40,691 nucleotides of DNA from an uncultured Legionella sp. (lineage in GTDB: Bacteria; Pseudomonadota; Gammaproteobacteria; Legionellales; Legionellaceae), in contig NZ_CALMPD010000076.1 in NCBI RefSeq assembly GCF_937871865.1, positions 1 to 40,691 of the forward strand, written 5' to 3'. The translations under genes and the position numbers were made by a program. The notes below the pieces were generated by a model. That model saw nothing but the letters and a program-made list of their open reading frames with translations. It was not told where the DNA came from and ran no database searches. Below, in pieces: positions 1 to 8,372 of this stretch (positions are counted from its first letter, which is position 1; each line of letters opens with the position of its first letter).

Positions 1-1
1 A

Positions 2-391
2 CAATTAATTAGAGACGCGTTGCAAGAGTATGACATTCGTTCCGATGTAATTATAATAAAACATTTAGAACGAAGTGAGTACATCAATTGTTTGGCGAAC
101 GCTGATTTAATGTTAGGAAATTCCAGTAGTGGTATTATAGAAGCAGCCTCCTTTAATTTATTGGTGGTCAATATTGGTAGCCGGCAAAATCTTCGTGAAT
201 ACGGTGATAATGTGATCCATTCCAGCGCTTCTTATGAGTCTGTTTTTGCCAATATAAACGAAGTACTGGAACGACCGAAAAAGGCTTATAAAAATATTTA
301 CGGGGATGGGAAGGCCAGCGAACGTTGTTATCAGCTGTTAAAAACCATTACTTTGGACACTCAAATTTTAAATAAAAGCAATGCATACTGA
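2..391 (+). CDS. neuC: NeuC-type hydrolysing UDP-sugar 2-epimerase, C-terminal part
   Basis: The reading frame is open to the left edge, so only about 129 C-terminal residues are visible. The stretch with GNSSSGIIEAA, then a VNIG-x-RQ segment, is the UDP-binding signature of the hydrolysing UDP-GlcNAc / UDP-diacetylbacillosamine 2-epimerases (NeuC/LegG), GT-B-like enzymes that release the 2-epimerised sugar for condensation with phosphoenolpyruvate. The stop codon (389-391) overlaps the start of neuD by 11 bases, which fits an operon. The neighbours NeuD, an aminotransferase and a CMP-sugar synthetase point to a legionaminic acid rather than a sialic acid route; that is inference. The TTG at 20 is internal, not a start. 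Confidence 0.85.
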   Translation, partial: QLIRDALQEYDIRSDVIIIKHLERSEYINCLANADLMLGNSSSGIIEAASFNLLVVNIGSRQNLREYGDNVIHSSASYESVFANINEVLERPKKAYKNIYGDGKASERCYQLLKTITLDTQILNKSNAY

Positions 392-1001
392 ACGATTAAA
401 AATAGTAGGTTGTGGTGGACATTGTAAAGTGGTTCTCGACGCACTTTCACTCTGTGAACCTCTTTGTCAAATAACTCTTTGCGACAGCGATAGAGAACTA
501 TTAGGTAAAGAACTCTATGGCTTTTTAATTGATTCAACTATGGAATCATTATCCGAATTTTCTGGTAAAATCCATATAGCAATAGGAACAAATAGCATTC
601 GAGAACGTATTTTCAATCAAATCAGTGCGTTCTCCTCCCTCTATACTGTGATTCATCCCGCAGCAATAATTTCTAAATTAGCACATATAGAGCAAGGCTC
701 CTTTATTGCAGCTCAAGCAGTGCTTGCTCCTGAATGTTATATTGGTAAAAGTTCAATTATAAATCATGGCGCCATCGTTGATCATGAGGTTAAAGTCGGG
801 GATTTCTCTCACATAGCACCTAATTGTACTTTGGGTGGTCGCGTAACTGTAGGAAAAGGGGTCTTGGTCGGTGCCGGAGCTACGATTCTTCCGGGAGTGA
901 CTATTGGTGATGGAGCAATTATTGCTGCTGGCTCCGTAGTACTTAAAGATGTAAAAGAACAGATGACTGTTATGGGTGTCCCTGCCGTATCAAAGGAATA
1001 A
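381..1001 (+). CDS. neuD: NeuD/PglD-type sugar O- or N-acetyltransferase
   Basis: A 206-residue protein with the two-part NeuD/PglD architecture. The N-terminal nucleotide-sugar binding domain opens with IVGCGGHCKVV, and a left-handed beta-helix of hexapeptide repeats runs from about residue 95 to 200. The conserved NHGAIVDHEVKVG segment carries the His used as general base in PglD. In the legionaminic pathway this enzyme acetylates the 4-amino group of the UDP- or GDP-linked sugar made by the aminotransferase, using acetyl-CoA in the cytoplasm. It overlaps neuC by 11 bp and ends one base before the next start. Family assignment is strong; the exact acceptor cannot be read from sequence. Confidence 0.85.
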   Translation: MHTERLKIVGCGGHCKVVLDALSLCEPLCQITLCDSDRELLGKELYGFLIDSTMESLSEFSGKIHIAIGTNSIRERIFNQISAFSSLYTVIHPAAIISKLAHIEQGSFIAAQAVLAPECYIGKSSIINHGAIVDHEVKVGDFSHIAPNCTLGGRVTVGKGVLVGAGATILPGVTIGDGAIIAAGSVVLKDVKEQMTVMGVPAVSKE

Positions 1002-1002
1002 A

Positions 1003-2475
1003 ATGATTAATATTCAAGATTTATATGTCCAAAAGAGCTACGAATTAAAAACAGCTTTGAGTAAATTGAATGAAACTGCGCAAGGCGTACTGTTTCTAGT
1101 AGATGAACACGATTGCTTTATCAGAACAGTAACTGATGGAGATATTAGACGCCTATTATTAAGAGGCTGTACTCTTGAGTCTCAACTGACGGAATTACCC
1201 GAATGTATTTCTAAATCGCTTCCACTCTCCTCATCTGTTCAGGATGCCTATAATTTGATGAAGGAGCATGAATTTGATCATATTCCCTTACTTGATAAGC
1301 AGGGAAGACCTGTTCGTTTGATTCATAGAAAAGAGTTGCCATCAAATATTTTACTTTCATCACCACACATCGGTGAGTTCGAGCAGCAATTTGTACAGGA
1401 AGCTTTTGCAACAAATTGGGTAGCGCCATTAGGTCCTAATGTGGATGCTTTTGAGAAAGAGGTGGCAGAATATATTAATATTAAAGCAGCAGTCGCGTTA
1501 AGTTCAGGAACAGCTGCCCTACATTTAGCTTTAGTGCTTTTGGATGTGAAAGCAGGAGATGTGGTTTTTGCATCGAGCTTTACCTTTGTCGCAACCGTGA
1601 ATCCAATCATGTATCAGGGGGCAACACCTGTATTTATCGATTCAGATTTGGATACCTGGAATATGTCGCCAGCAGCACTGGAACGTGCACTGAGCGACGC
1701 TAAATCTAATAATAAATTACCTAAAGCGGTAATTATCGTTAATTTATATGGTCAAAGCGCTAATTATGAGGCGTTATGCACACTATGTAATGACTATAAT
1801 GTTCCCATAATAGAGGATGCCGCAGAGTCGTTAGGTGCCACCTATAACAAAAAACACAGTGGTACATTTGGAACCTTGGGTGTTTTTTCCTTTAATGGAA
1901 ACAAAATTATTACCACCTCGGGTGGAGGGATGTTAGTTTCTGACGATGAGAGCCTGATTGAGCGAGCGCGATTTTTAGCCACACAGGCTCGTGATCCTGC
2001 ACCACATTATGAACACAGTGTCGTTGGCTATAATTATAGAATGAGTAATGTTCTTGCAGGTATTGGTCGAGGACAGTTAAAAGTATTAAATCAGCGTGTT
2101 ACCTCGAGGCGTAAAGTGTTTAATCAATACAAAGACGCCTTTCAAACCATACCCTTTATCGAAATGATGCCGGAAATTTCTAATGGTTATAGTACGCGCT
2201 GGCTTTCAACGATGATAATTAAATCTGAACACTCTTCATTAAGACCTGAATCTATTATTGAGCAATTAAAGCTGTATCATATTGAGGCAAGAAGAACCTG
2301 GAAGCCTATGCATCGCCAACCATTATTTTCAGGTACTGTCTATTATCCGCATTCAGAAGATTTTAGTGTATCTGATTATTTATTTGATCATGGTGTTTGT
2401 TTGCCTTCGGGATCTAATTTAAATGCTCATGATATTAATCGAGTAATTCAAAGTTTGAATGAGTTGTTGCGTTAG
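1003..2475 (+). CDS. DegT/DnrJ/EryC1-family PLP aminotransferase with N-terminal CBS pair
   Basis: 490 residues from the ATG at 1003, chosen over the upstream GTG at 976 because AAGGA lies 6 bp before it. Residues 1-120 form a CBS pair (TDGDIRRLLLRG and FDHIPLLDKQGRPVR). Residues from about 125 are a sugar aminotransferase: SSGTAALHLAL near 167, EDAAES near 271 and the PLP lysine at about K301 in FNGNKIITTSGGG. It probably transfers an amino group from glutamate to C4 of a 4-keto-6-deoxy nucleotide sugar, feeding NeuD (LegC/PglE-type step). The CBS pair is unusual for this family; in the Campylobacter legionaminic route a CBS pair is instead attached to the nucleotidyltransferase PtmE. It may sense a nucleotide, which is inference. 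Confidence 0.85.
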   Translation: MINIQDLYVQKSYELKTALSKLNETAQGVLFLVDEHDCFIRTVTDGDIRRLLLRGCTLESQLTELPECISKSLPLSSSVQDAYNLMKEHEFDHIPLLDKQGRPVRLIHRKELPSNILLSSPHIGEFEQQFVQEAFATNWVAPLGPNVDAFEKEVAEYINIKAAVALSSGTAALHLALVLLDVKAGDVVFASSFTFVATVNPIMYQGATPVFIDSDLDTWNMSPAALERALSDAKSNNKLPKAVIIVNLYGQSANYEALCTLCNDYNVPIIEDAAESLGATYNKKHSGTFGTLGVFSFNGNKIITTSGGGMLVSDDESLIERARFLATQARDPAPHYEHSVVGYNYRMSNVLAGIGRGQLKVLNQRVTSRRKVFNQYKDAFQTIPFIEMMPEISNGYSTRWLSTMIIKSEHSSLRPESIIEQLKLYHIEARRTWKPMHRQPLFSGTVYYPHSEDFSVSDYLFDHGVCLPSGSNLNAHDINRVIQSLNELLR

Positions 2476-2499
2476 AGTTTTTTATATTTCAGTCTAAAG

Positions 2500-2560
2500 C
2501 CCCGACGTGCTGTGGTTTATTCACGGCTTCCACGCACAACGCGTGAGACGAAGGTTGGGG
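2500..2560 (+). other. Structured intergenic element (long hairpin)
   Basis: The 208-bp gap between the aminotransferase and the next oxidoreductase is locally GC-rich, unlike its surroundings. CCCCGAC (2500-2506) can pair with GTTGGGG (2554-2560) with one G-T pair, and GTGCTGTGG inside can partly pair with CCACGCAC. No U-run follows, so it is not a convincing intrinsic terminator. It could be a remnant of a dispersed repeat. No gene is seen in this gap. Confidence 0.35.
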
Positions 2561-2683
2561 ATAGCAACAGCTCTTAGCGTTTTAATTACTTATTCAATAA
2601 TCTGGAGTATATTGATTGGTTAAAAAAGTGCAGGTGGACGCTCAAGAGATGTGCGGAATGTTTTGATATGAATTTGGAAACCT

Positions 2684-3694
2684 ATGAGTGATTTATCAAG
2701 TTATTTAGTCATTGGCAGTGGAAGTATTGCGCGACGCCATATCGCAAATCTGAAAAAATTGTATCCTGGTACCGCTGTTGCCTGCATCTCCGCATCGGGC
2801 AGGCACGTACAACCCGATGAGGTTGGGGCAGATGTTACATATCTAGATATAAAAGACACGGCGCAAACCTATTTTAAATTCGCTATTGTAGCCAGCCCTT
2901 CACCCTTTCATTTACACCACGCAACTGAGTTATTAAATAGAGGAATACCTGTTCTTATTGAAAAACCACTTTCCAATTGCTTATCAACTTTTGCTGCATA
3001 TCGTGAACAACTGATAACAAATCAACAAAAAATTGGGGTTGCATATAATTTAAGATATTTAACCTCAGCCGTTTATTTAAAAAAACTCCTGGAGCAGAAG
3101 ATTCTGGGAACTCTTTATTCTGTATTCATTGATGTCGGTCAGTATTTACCAGACTGGCGTCCCGCATCAGATTATAGAAGTAATGTCTCTGCTCAAAAAA
3201 AATTGGGTGGTGGGGTTTTATTGGAATTAAGCCATGAAATAGATTATTTAACATGGTTATTTGGTCCGTTTGATAATGCATTTTGTAACACCAGAACGAC
3301 AGGAGCTCTTGAGATTGATGTTGAAGATAGAGTGGCTGCCATTCTATCTATTAATAATGGGTTAATTGCTCAACTTAATATGGATTTTCTGCAAAGGGCG
3401 CCAACGCGGGTGTGTAAGATTGTAGGAGAGTTTGGAACCTTAGTATGGAATCTGTTAAATAACAGCATTGAGCTCAGGAAATCGAAAGAGCAACAAGAGA
3501 CGATTTTTAGTGATCCTGAATATGATTATAACAGGATGTATCTCGATCAACTGGTACATTTTTCGAAGGTTGGGGCTGGTGGCGCGCCTGAAGTTGGCTT
3601 GCAGCAAGGACTGTATGTACTTCAGGTAATTGACGCTCTGAAGCGTTCGGCTGAAAGTAATCAAAATATAGCTATTGGAGATTTTATTAAGTGA
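2684..3694 (+). CDS. Gfo/Idh/MocA-family oxidoreductase (PtmF-like)
   Basis: 336 residues with a dinucleotide-binding N-terminus (VIGSGSIARRH, residues 8-18) and the diagnostic EKP motif (LIEKPLS), followed by the C-terminal alpha/beta dimerisation domain. Family members are NAD(P)-dependent dehydrogenases of sugars. Its place directly before a CMP-nonulosonate synthetase and a PtmA-like SDR resembles the Campylobacter ptm cluster, where PtmF and PtmA help make the amino-sugar precursor of legionaminic acid; the correspondence is inferred from context. The stop overlaps the GTG of the next gene by 4 bp, so translation is probably coupled. A weak TGGAAA ribosome site precedes the ATG. Confidence 0.75.
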   Translation: MSDLSSYLVIGSGSIARRHIANLKKLYPGTAVACISASGRHVQPDEVGADVTYLDIKDTAQTYFKFAIVASPSPFHLHHATELLNRGIPVLIEKPLSNCLSTFAAYREQLITNQQKIGVAYNLRYLTSAVYLKKLLEQKILGTLYSVFIDVGQYLPDWRPASDYRSNVSAQKKLGGGVLLELSHEIDYLTWLFGPFDNAFCNTRTTGALEIDVEDRVAAILSINNGLIAQLNMDFLQRAPTRVCKIVGEFGTLVWNLLNNSIELRKSKEQQETIFSDPEYDYNRMYLDQLVHFSKVGAGGAPEVGLQQGLYVLQVIDALKRSAESNQNIAIGDFIK

Positions 3695-4389
3695 GCGTAT
3701 ATGCATTTATTTTCGCTAGAGGCGGTTCTGTCGGTTTGCCCGGAAAAAATATCAAGCATTTGGGGGGGGTGCCATTGTTAGCACACTCAATACGAGTAGC
3801 GCAGAACATACCTGCGGTAAAAAAAATTTTTGTATCCACCGATTCAGATGATATAGCTGCTGTAGCACATGAATATGGGGCGGATGTAATCAAACGACCA
3901 GCGTCCCTGGCAACAAGCACTGCTTCTGAATGGGATGCCTGGAGGCATGCTATAGAGTTCTTAAATCAACGTGGCGAGTATTTTGATGTATTTTTGAGTT
4001 TACCAACCACCAGTCCATTAAGAGCAGTTATCGATGTAGAACAATGCCTCATGGCTTTAAAAGAAGATACCGATGTTGTGTTAGCCGTGACTCCTGCTGC
4101 TCGTAGTCCTTATTTTAATATGGTGACCAGGGTAGGAGATGGCACAAGTAAATTGGTACTAGGCGATGCAACAATTAAGCGCAGACAAGATGCACCAGAT
4201 CTGTATGATATAACTACGGTTGCTTATGTCACCAGGCCAGATTTTATCATGACAAAAAATGGTTTGTTTGCAGGGAAAGTGAGCTCAGTGGTGGTGCCTA
4301 AAAACAGAGCCGTTGATATTGACGATGATATTGATTTTATGCTTGCTGAGTCTATTTATAATCGAGGTAAATATGAATTTGAATCATAA
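3691..4389 (+). CDS. ptmB: CMP-nonulosonate cytidylyltransferase (NeuA/PtmB type)
   Basis: 232 residues with the N-terminal ARGGSVGLPGKN (residues 9-20), the CTP-binding signature of acylneuraminate cytidylyltransferases, and FVSTDSDDIA, typical of the family. It activates a 9-carbon keto sugar (here probably legionaminic acid or a derivative) with CTP to give the CMP donor. Start is GTG at 3691 with GGAG 10 bp upstream, overlapping the preceding stop. The length is close to the short single-domain form of the family, without the extra C-terminal domain of some NeuA proteins. Its 3' end overlaps the next gene by 17 bp. Confidence 0.85.
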   Translation: MSVYAFIFARGGSVGLPGKNIKHLGGVPLLAHSIRVAQNIPAVKKIFVSTDSDDIAAVAHEYGADVIKRPASLATSTASEWDAWRHAIEFLNQRGEYFDVFLSLPTTSPLRAVIDVEQCLMALKEDTDVVLAVTPAARSPYFNMVTRVGDGTSKLVLGDATIKRRQDAPDLYDITTVAYVTRPDFIMTKNGLFAGKVSSVVVPKNRAVDIDDDIDFMLAESIYNRGKYEFES

Positions 4390-5140
4390 AGTCATTATGG
4401 TTATTGGTGCTGCTGGCACTCTTGGAAAAGCTATGTCCTCTGCTATTTTAGAGCAGGGCGCTTTTTTAATAGCCGTTGATAACAGTAATGAAGCACTTGA
4501 TGGACTTAAATTGGCACTAAACAATCATGACAGAGCCAGTTTTTTTACTGCAGATATAACTAATGTTGAATCCATACAGGGTGTGATTAATCAAGCCGTC
4601 CATCTTCATGGTGCTCTTCATGGTGCCGTGAATACGGCTTATCCTCGCAATAAAAATTATGGACGGGATTTTTTTAATGTCACTTTTGAGGATTTTTCAG
4701 AAAATCTTTCCCTCCATTTAGGCGGCTACTTTTTGTTTATGCAACAGTGTGCCAAATATTCCATGGATACAGGCAATTCATTTTCGTTGGTCAATATTTC
4801 TTCTATATACGGTGTTATTCCTCCGCGCTTTGATATTTATGACAATACACCAATGACTATGCCTGTTGAATATGCAGCGATTAAGTCTGCTTTGATACAT
4901 CTTTCCAAATTTACTTCAACTTATATGAAAAATACCCGGTTCAGGGTTAACTCTGTAAGTCCTGGTGGTATTCTGGCTGCGCAACCAGAGTCGTTTGTTG
5001 ATGCATATCGCGGGTATTCCAGAGTGAAGGGAATGTTAGATGCTAAAGACGTGGTAGGCACAATCATGTTCTTGCTTTCAGAAGACTCAGAGTATATGTG
5101 TGGGCAGAATTTAGTCGTTGATGATGGTTTTTCTTTATAA
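4373..5140 (+). CDS. ptmA: Short-chain dehydrogenase/reductase (PtmA-like)
   Basis: 255 residues from the ATG at 4373, chosen because GAGG sits 5 bp upstream and the Rossmann motif GAAGTLGKA then starts near residue 13. The classical SDR active site is complete: Ser in NISSIYG and Y-x-x-x-K in EYAAIKSA, with a C-terminal GQNLVVDDG segment. It is therefore likely an active NAD(P)-dependent reductase or dehydrogenase. The name PtmA rests on its position after the CMP-sugar synthetase as in Campylobacter, and on the SDR class; the substrate is not determined. It overlaps the previous gene by 17 bp and is followed after 28 bp by another oxidoreductase. Confidence 0.75.
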   Translation: MNLNHKVIMVIGAAGTLGKAMSSAILEQGAFLIAVDNSNEALDGLKLALNNHDRASFFTADITNVESIQGVINQAVHLHGALHGAVNTAYPRNKNYGRDFFNVTFEDFSENLSLHLGGYFLFMQQCAKYSMDTGNSFSLVNISSIYGVIPPRFDIYDNTPMTMPVEYAAIKSALIHLSKFTSTYMKNTRFRVNSVSPGGILAAQPESFVDAYRGYSRVKGMLDAKDVVGTIMFLLSEDSEYMCGQNLVVDDGFSL

Positions 5141-5168
5141 ACACGAAATTTACATGACAGGTAAGCTA

Positions 5169-6143
5169 ATGAAAAATATTGTTGTAATAGGTTCTGGCCA
5201 ATTAGGCAGCAGGCATCTTCAAGGTTTAACCAAATTAAATATTGAGGCTGCAATAGAGGTAGTTGAGCCCAATATTGAATCCGTCAATATGACTAAAGAA
5301 CGGCTCAATTCAATAGAGCAGAATGATAGTATTAAAAGGATTACTTTTAAAAGCAGGATAGAAGAACTATCCGATAATATAGACTTATGTATCATTGCTA
5401 CCAATTCTGATGTCAGATTAAAAGTAGTTCAGGAATTGCTTGAGAAAAAAAGGGTAAAAAATATCGTACTAGAAAAAGTATTATTTCAGCGTTTGGCTGA
5501 TTACGAAACAGCTAATTCTCTGTTCAAAGCATCTGATGTTAATGTTTGGGTGAATTGTGCGAGACGCGCGTTTGCTATTTATAAACAATTAAAACAGCGA
5601 TTAACCGAAGAGCCTTCTATCGAGTTTAGAGTGGTCGGCGGCCATTGGGGATTGGGGTGTAACGCAATTCATTTTATCGATCTTTTTTCAATGTTATGTG
5701 GAGAGGTTAATTACTCTATTATTGACAATAAGCTGGATGATGAAGTTATTGCAAGCAAACGAAATGGATTTATTGAATTTACAGGAAACATTACAGGTCA
5801 ATTTAAAAACGGGCATACGTTTGATCTGGTGAGTATAAAAAACAGTAGTCAGCCTTTACTGATCGAAATAATAACATCCAAAGAGCGATTACTTGTTGAT
5901 GAAACAAATGGTAAAATGTCTGTGTTTCATACTGACAATGTGCTTGTTGATACCATTAGTTTTGATATGGTTTATCAAAGCAATCTTACTGACTTGACCG
6001 CAAATCAAATATTAACAACATCACAATGTGACCTACCTAATTACGCTGATTCAAGTATTATTCATCAAACATTATTAGAATTTTTATTAGATCATATTGC
6101 AGCATCTACAGGACGTAGACCCGAAGAGTGTCCTATTACCTGA
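5169..6143 (+). CDS. Gfo/Idh/MocA-like NAD(P)-binding protein, atypical EKP motif
   Basis: 324 residues from the ATG at 5169 (AGG 7 bp upstream); an alternative ATG at 5154 has no clear ribosome site. The Rossmann motif VIGSGQLGSRH is clear and the overall layout is that of Gfo/Idh proteins. Where the family has E-K-P, this protein has LEKVLF: the lysine is kept, the proline is lost. A His-containing segment, GLGCNAIHFIDLF, follows where catalytic His residues are usual. Probably a sugar dehydrogenase or a non-catalytic partner of its neighbours; its role in surface sugar synthesis is inferred from the operon only. Confidence 0.65.
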   Translation: MKNIVVIGSGQLGSRHLQGLTKLNIEAAIEVVEPNIESVNMTKERLNSIEQNDSIKRITFKSRIEELSDNIDLCIIATNSDVRLKVVQELLEKKRVKNIVLEKVLFQRLADYETANSLFKASDVNVWVNCARRAFAIYKQLKQRLTEEPSIEFRVVGGHWGLGCNAIHFIDLFSMLCGEVNYSIIDNKLDDEVIASKRNGFIEFTGNITGQFKNGHTFDLVSIKNSSQPLLIEIITSKERLLVDETNGKMSVFHTDNVLVDTISFDMVYQSNLTDLTANQILTTSQCDLPNYADSSIIHQTLLEFLLDHIAASTGRRPEECPIT

Positions 6144-6156
6144 TATTGGAGAACAT

Positions 6157-7107
6157 ATGAGTGCAAAAACTATTGGCTTAATTGGTTCCGGAGGCATGGC
6201 AATTGATTATTTTCATGTGCTAAAAGCCTTGAATTTAAATGCAGTTGTTATTGGTCGTGGAAAAGAGAGCGCGCTAAATTTTGAAGCCAAAACAAAACAA
6301 CCAGTGCTATTAGGTGGGCTGGATTTATTTTTAAAAGAAAATGAGAACATTCCTGAGGAATGCATTGTTGCAGTAGGAGCAGATTGTCTCTATGAAGTCA
6401 CATTATCTTTACTTAAAGCAGGGGTAAAACGGATTTTAGTTGAGAAACCTGGCACTCTGTTTTTAGAGGAGTTAATTCATTTAGGCCAATGTGCCACAGT
6501 GCAAAATGCAGAGGTTTATATTGGCTATAACAGGAGATTTTATAGCTCGGTGTTAAAAGCAAGAGAAATTATTCAAGAGGATGGAGGGGTAACTTCATTT
6601 AATTTTGAGTTAACTGAATGGACAGACACTATAGTCAAGGTCATAAAAAATAGCTTAATTAAATCTCGTTTATTCATAGCAAACACTACTCATGTAACTG
6701 ATTTGGCATTCCATTTGGGTGGAAAACCACATACTTTAAACAGCATGGTGTCTGGAACTCTGGATTGGCATCCTGAGTCAGCAATTTTTTCAGGCAGTGG
6801 CACAACGTTCGATGATACGTTGTTTTCCTATAATGGTAATTGGAAATCTCCTGGTCGTTGGTCCTTGGAAATATTTACTAATAAAAGCAGGTTAATATTC
6901 AGGCCAATGGAGAAATTGCAAATCCAGTTGCATGGCAGTGTGCAGATTAATGACGTACCAATCGATAATAATTTGGACGTAGAATTTAAGCCTGGATTAT
7001 ATCGACAAACGGAACATTTTATCAATAACTCTTGCGAACATCTATGTTCGATACAAGAGCAAATTGAGATGTTCCCTATCTATGAAAAAATGGCAGGATA
7101 TGCCTGA
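6157..7107 (+). CDS. Gfo/Idh/MocA-family oxidoreductase
   Basis: 316 residues from the ATG at 6157, preceded by GGAG at 6148-6151. The N-terminus LIGSGGMAIDY is a dinucleotide-binding loop, VEKPG is a normal EKP motif, and NTTHVTDLAFHLGG matches the region that holds the substrate-binding His. This is the third Gfo/Idh-like protein in 4.5 kb and is only distantly similar to the other two by eye. It starts 13 bp after its neighbour. The product probably modifies a side chain or ring carbon of a surface sugar; no substrate can be assigned from sequence. Confidence 0.7.
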   Translation: MSAKTIGLIGSGGMAIDYFHVLKALNLNAVVIGRGKESALNFEAKTKQPVLLGGLDLFLKENENIPEECIVAVGADCLYEVTLSLLKAGVKRILVEKPGTLFLEELIHLGQCATVQNAEVYIGYNRRFYSSVLKAREIIQEDGGVTSFNFELTEWTDTIVKVIKNSLIKSRLFIANTTHVTDLAFHLGGKPHTLNSMVSGTLDWHPESAIFSGSGTTFDDTLFSYNGNWKSPGRWSLEIFTNKSRLIFRPMEKLQIQLHGSVQINDVPIDNNLDVEFKPGLYRQTEHFINNSCEHLCSIQEQIEMFPIYEKMAGYA

Positions 7108-7142
7108 TTTAAACACATAGTGCGAATTAGAGGAGAACTGAT

Positions 7143-8219
7143 GTGTCGGAAGAGCAAATTAATGATGCTCAACGTGTGCTGGTTGATTTAATTAGATTTG
7201 CACTCGCATTCATTGTTGTAATTGGTCATGGATTTGGTTTTTTTTGGGGGTATTTTGATGGTTTTTTCCCTAGGGTATTTCCTCATCCGCAATCTATAGC
7301 TGTTATTGGTTTTTTTTATCTTTCCGGTTATTTGATAGTAGGCAGCGTACTAAAACAAAAATCAAGGTATAGCAATGCCGGGTTAGGAAATTATTTGTTT
7401 AATAGGGTGCTTAGAATTTACCTTACTCTTATTCCTTCTATTGTGTTCGTTATTATCGTAGATTTTCTTTTCAAAAACTATACTACGCTAAATCTGGATT
7501 TGGTAACTAACAACACTAATAATACCGTTTTAATTAAAAACATATTCCTGATCCCTTCAATGCCATATGGCACAATGCGCCCAATTTGGAGTTTAATGTA
7601 TGAATGGTGGATATACATATTTTTTGGTGGTATTTTCTTTTTTAAAAAAAATATAATCTTAGCTTCATTATTTATTCTAGCTGGTTTTTATTATACAGTT
7701 TTCCTTAATGCTCAGGGAGAAGCTGGGCATATATGGATTATCTGGGCTGTGGGTGGTTTGTGCGCTTACTTGCAAAAATACAGCATTTGGAACCGTGTAA
7801 ACCCTAATATTCATCATTTTCTTATATTATTTTTTTTGATGACCTCAGCAGTCGGCTATTTTTATACTAAAGATGCCGTTAACTTAATTTCCGGGATTTT
7901 ATTTGCCTTGTTTCTTTATGTTCTATGCAACTATCGAGGCGCATTATTAAAATATTTAATGAAAATCAAAAATCCTATCAAAAAATTAGCTGGATTGAGT
8001 TTCACTCTTTTTTTAACTCATTACACGGTGCTTACTTATATTAAAGAATATTTTGAATTACAGGGTATAAAGGGTTTAATATTTGGTACGGTACTATCCA
8101 TCTATATCGCCTATTTTATTGCTTGTTTTACTGAATACAGATTAGTGAGAATCAAAGAAAAAGTGTTCTCCAAATTATTAATTATTACAACATTGATTCA
8201 AGTCCACTATTCTAAATGA
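7143..8219 (+). CDS. Membrane O-acyltransferase (acyltransferase 3 family)
   Basis: 358 residues, largely hydrophobic with about ten predicted membrane segments. The N-terminal LVDLIRFALAFIVVIGHG contains the conserved family His, and MRPIWSLMYEWW is the usual second motif. Acyltransferase-3 proteins move acetyl groups across the inner membrane onto polysaccharide; here the target is probably the O-chain or core. Start is GTG at 7143 with AGGAG 7 bp upstream; an ATG two bases earlier is out of frame and closes after 16 codons. L. pneumophila Lag-1 belongs to the same family and similar length, but identity with Lag-1 cannot be claimed. Confidence 0.8.
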   Translation: MSEEQINDAQRVLVDLIRFALAFIVVIGHGFGFFWGYFDGFFPRVFPHPQSIAVIGFFYLSGYLIVGSVLKQKSRYSNAGLGNYLFNRVLRIYLTLIPSIVFVIIVDFLFKNYTTLNLDLVTNNTNNTVLIKNIFLIPSMPYGTMRPIWSLMYEWWIYIFFGGIFFFKKNIILASLFILAGFYYTVFLNAQGEAGHIWIIWAVGGLCAYLQKYSIWNRVNPNIHHFLILFFLMTSAVGYFYTKDAVNLISGILFALFLYVLCNYRGALLKYLMKIKNPIKKLAGLSFTLFLTHYTVLTYIKEYFELQGIKGLIFGTVLSIYIAYFIACFTEYRLVRIKEKVFSKLLIITTLIQVHYSK

Positions 8220-8372
8220 AACCTAATTTGTTCATTATCGCTATGATTTTGTGTGCTCATATGCTAAAAAATCAACCCATTTTGATTTAAGTTAGCGATA
8301 TGTTAGCTGGCACTTCAAACATTTAAATTTTTTTGATGGCTCTAATTTTGGAGCTGATAACAGGTGATTATA

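Noticed and set aside
7141-7191. ATG two bases before the acyltransferase GTG
   Set aside because: Gives only 16 codons before a stop; the GTG frame holds the acyltransferase.
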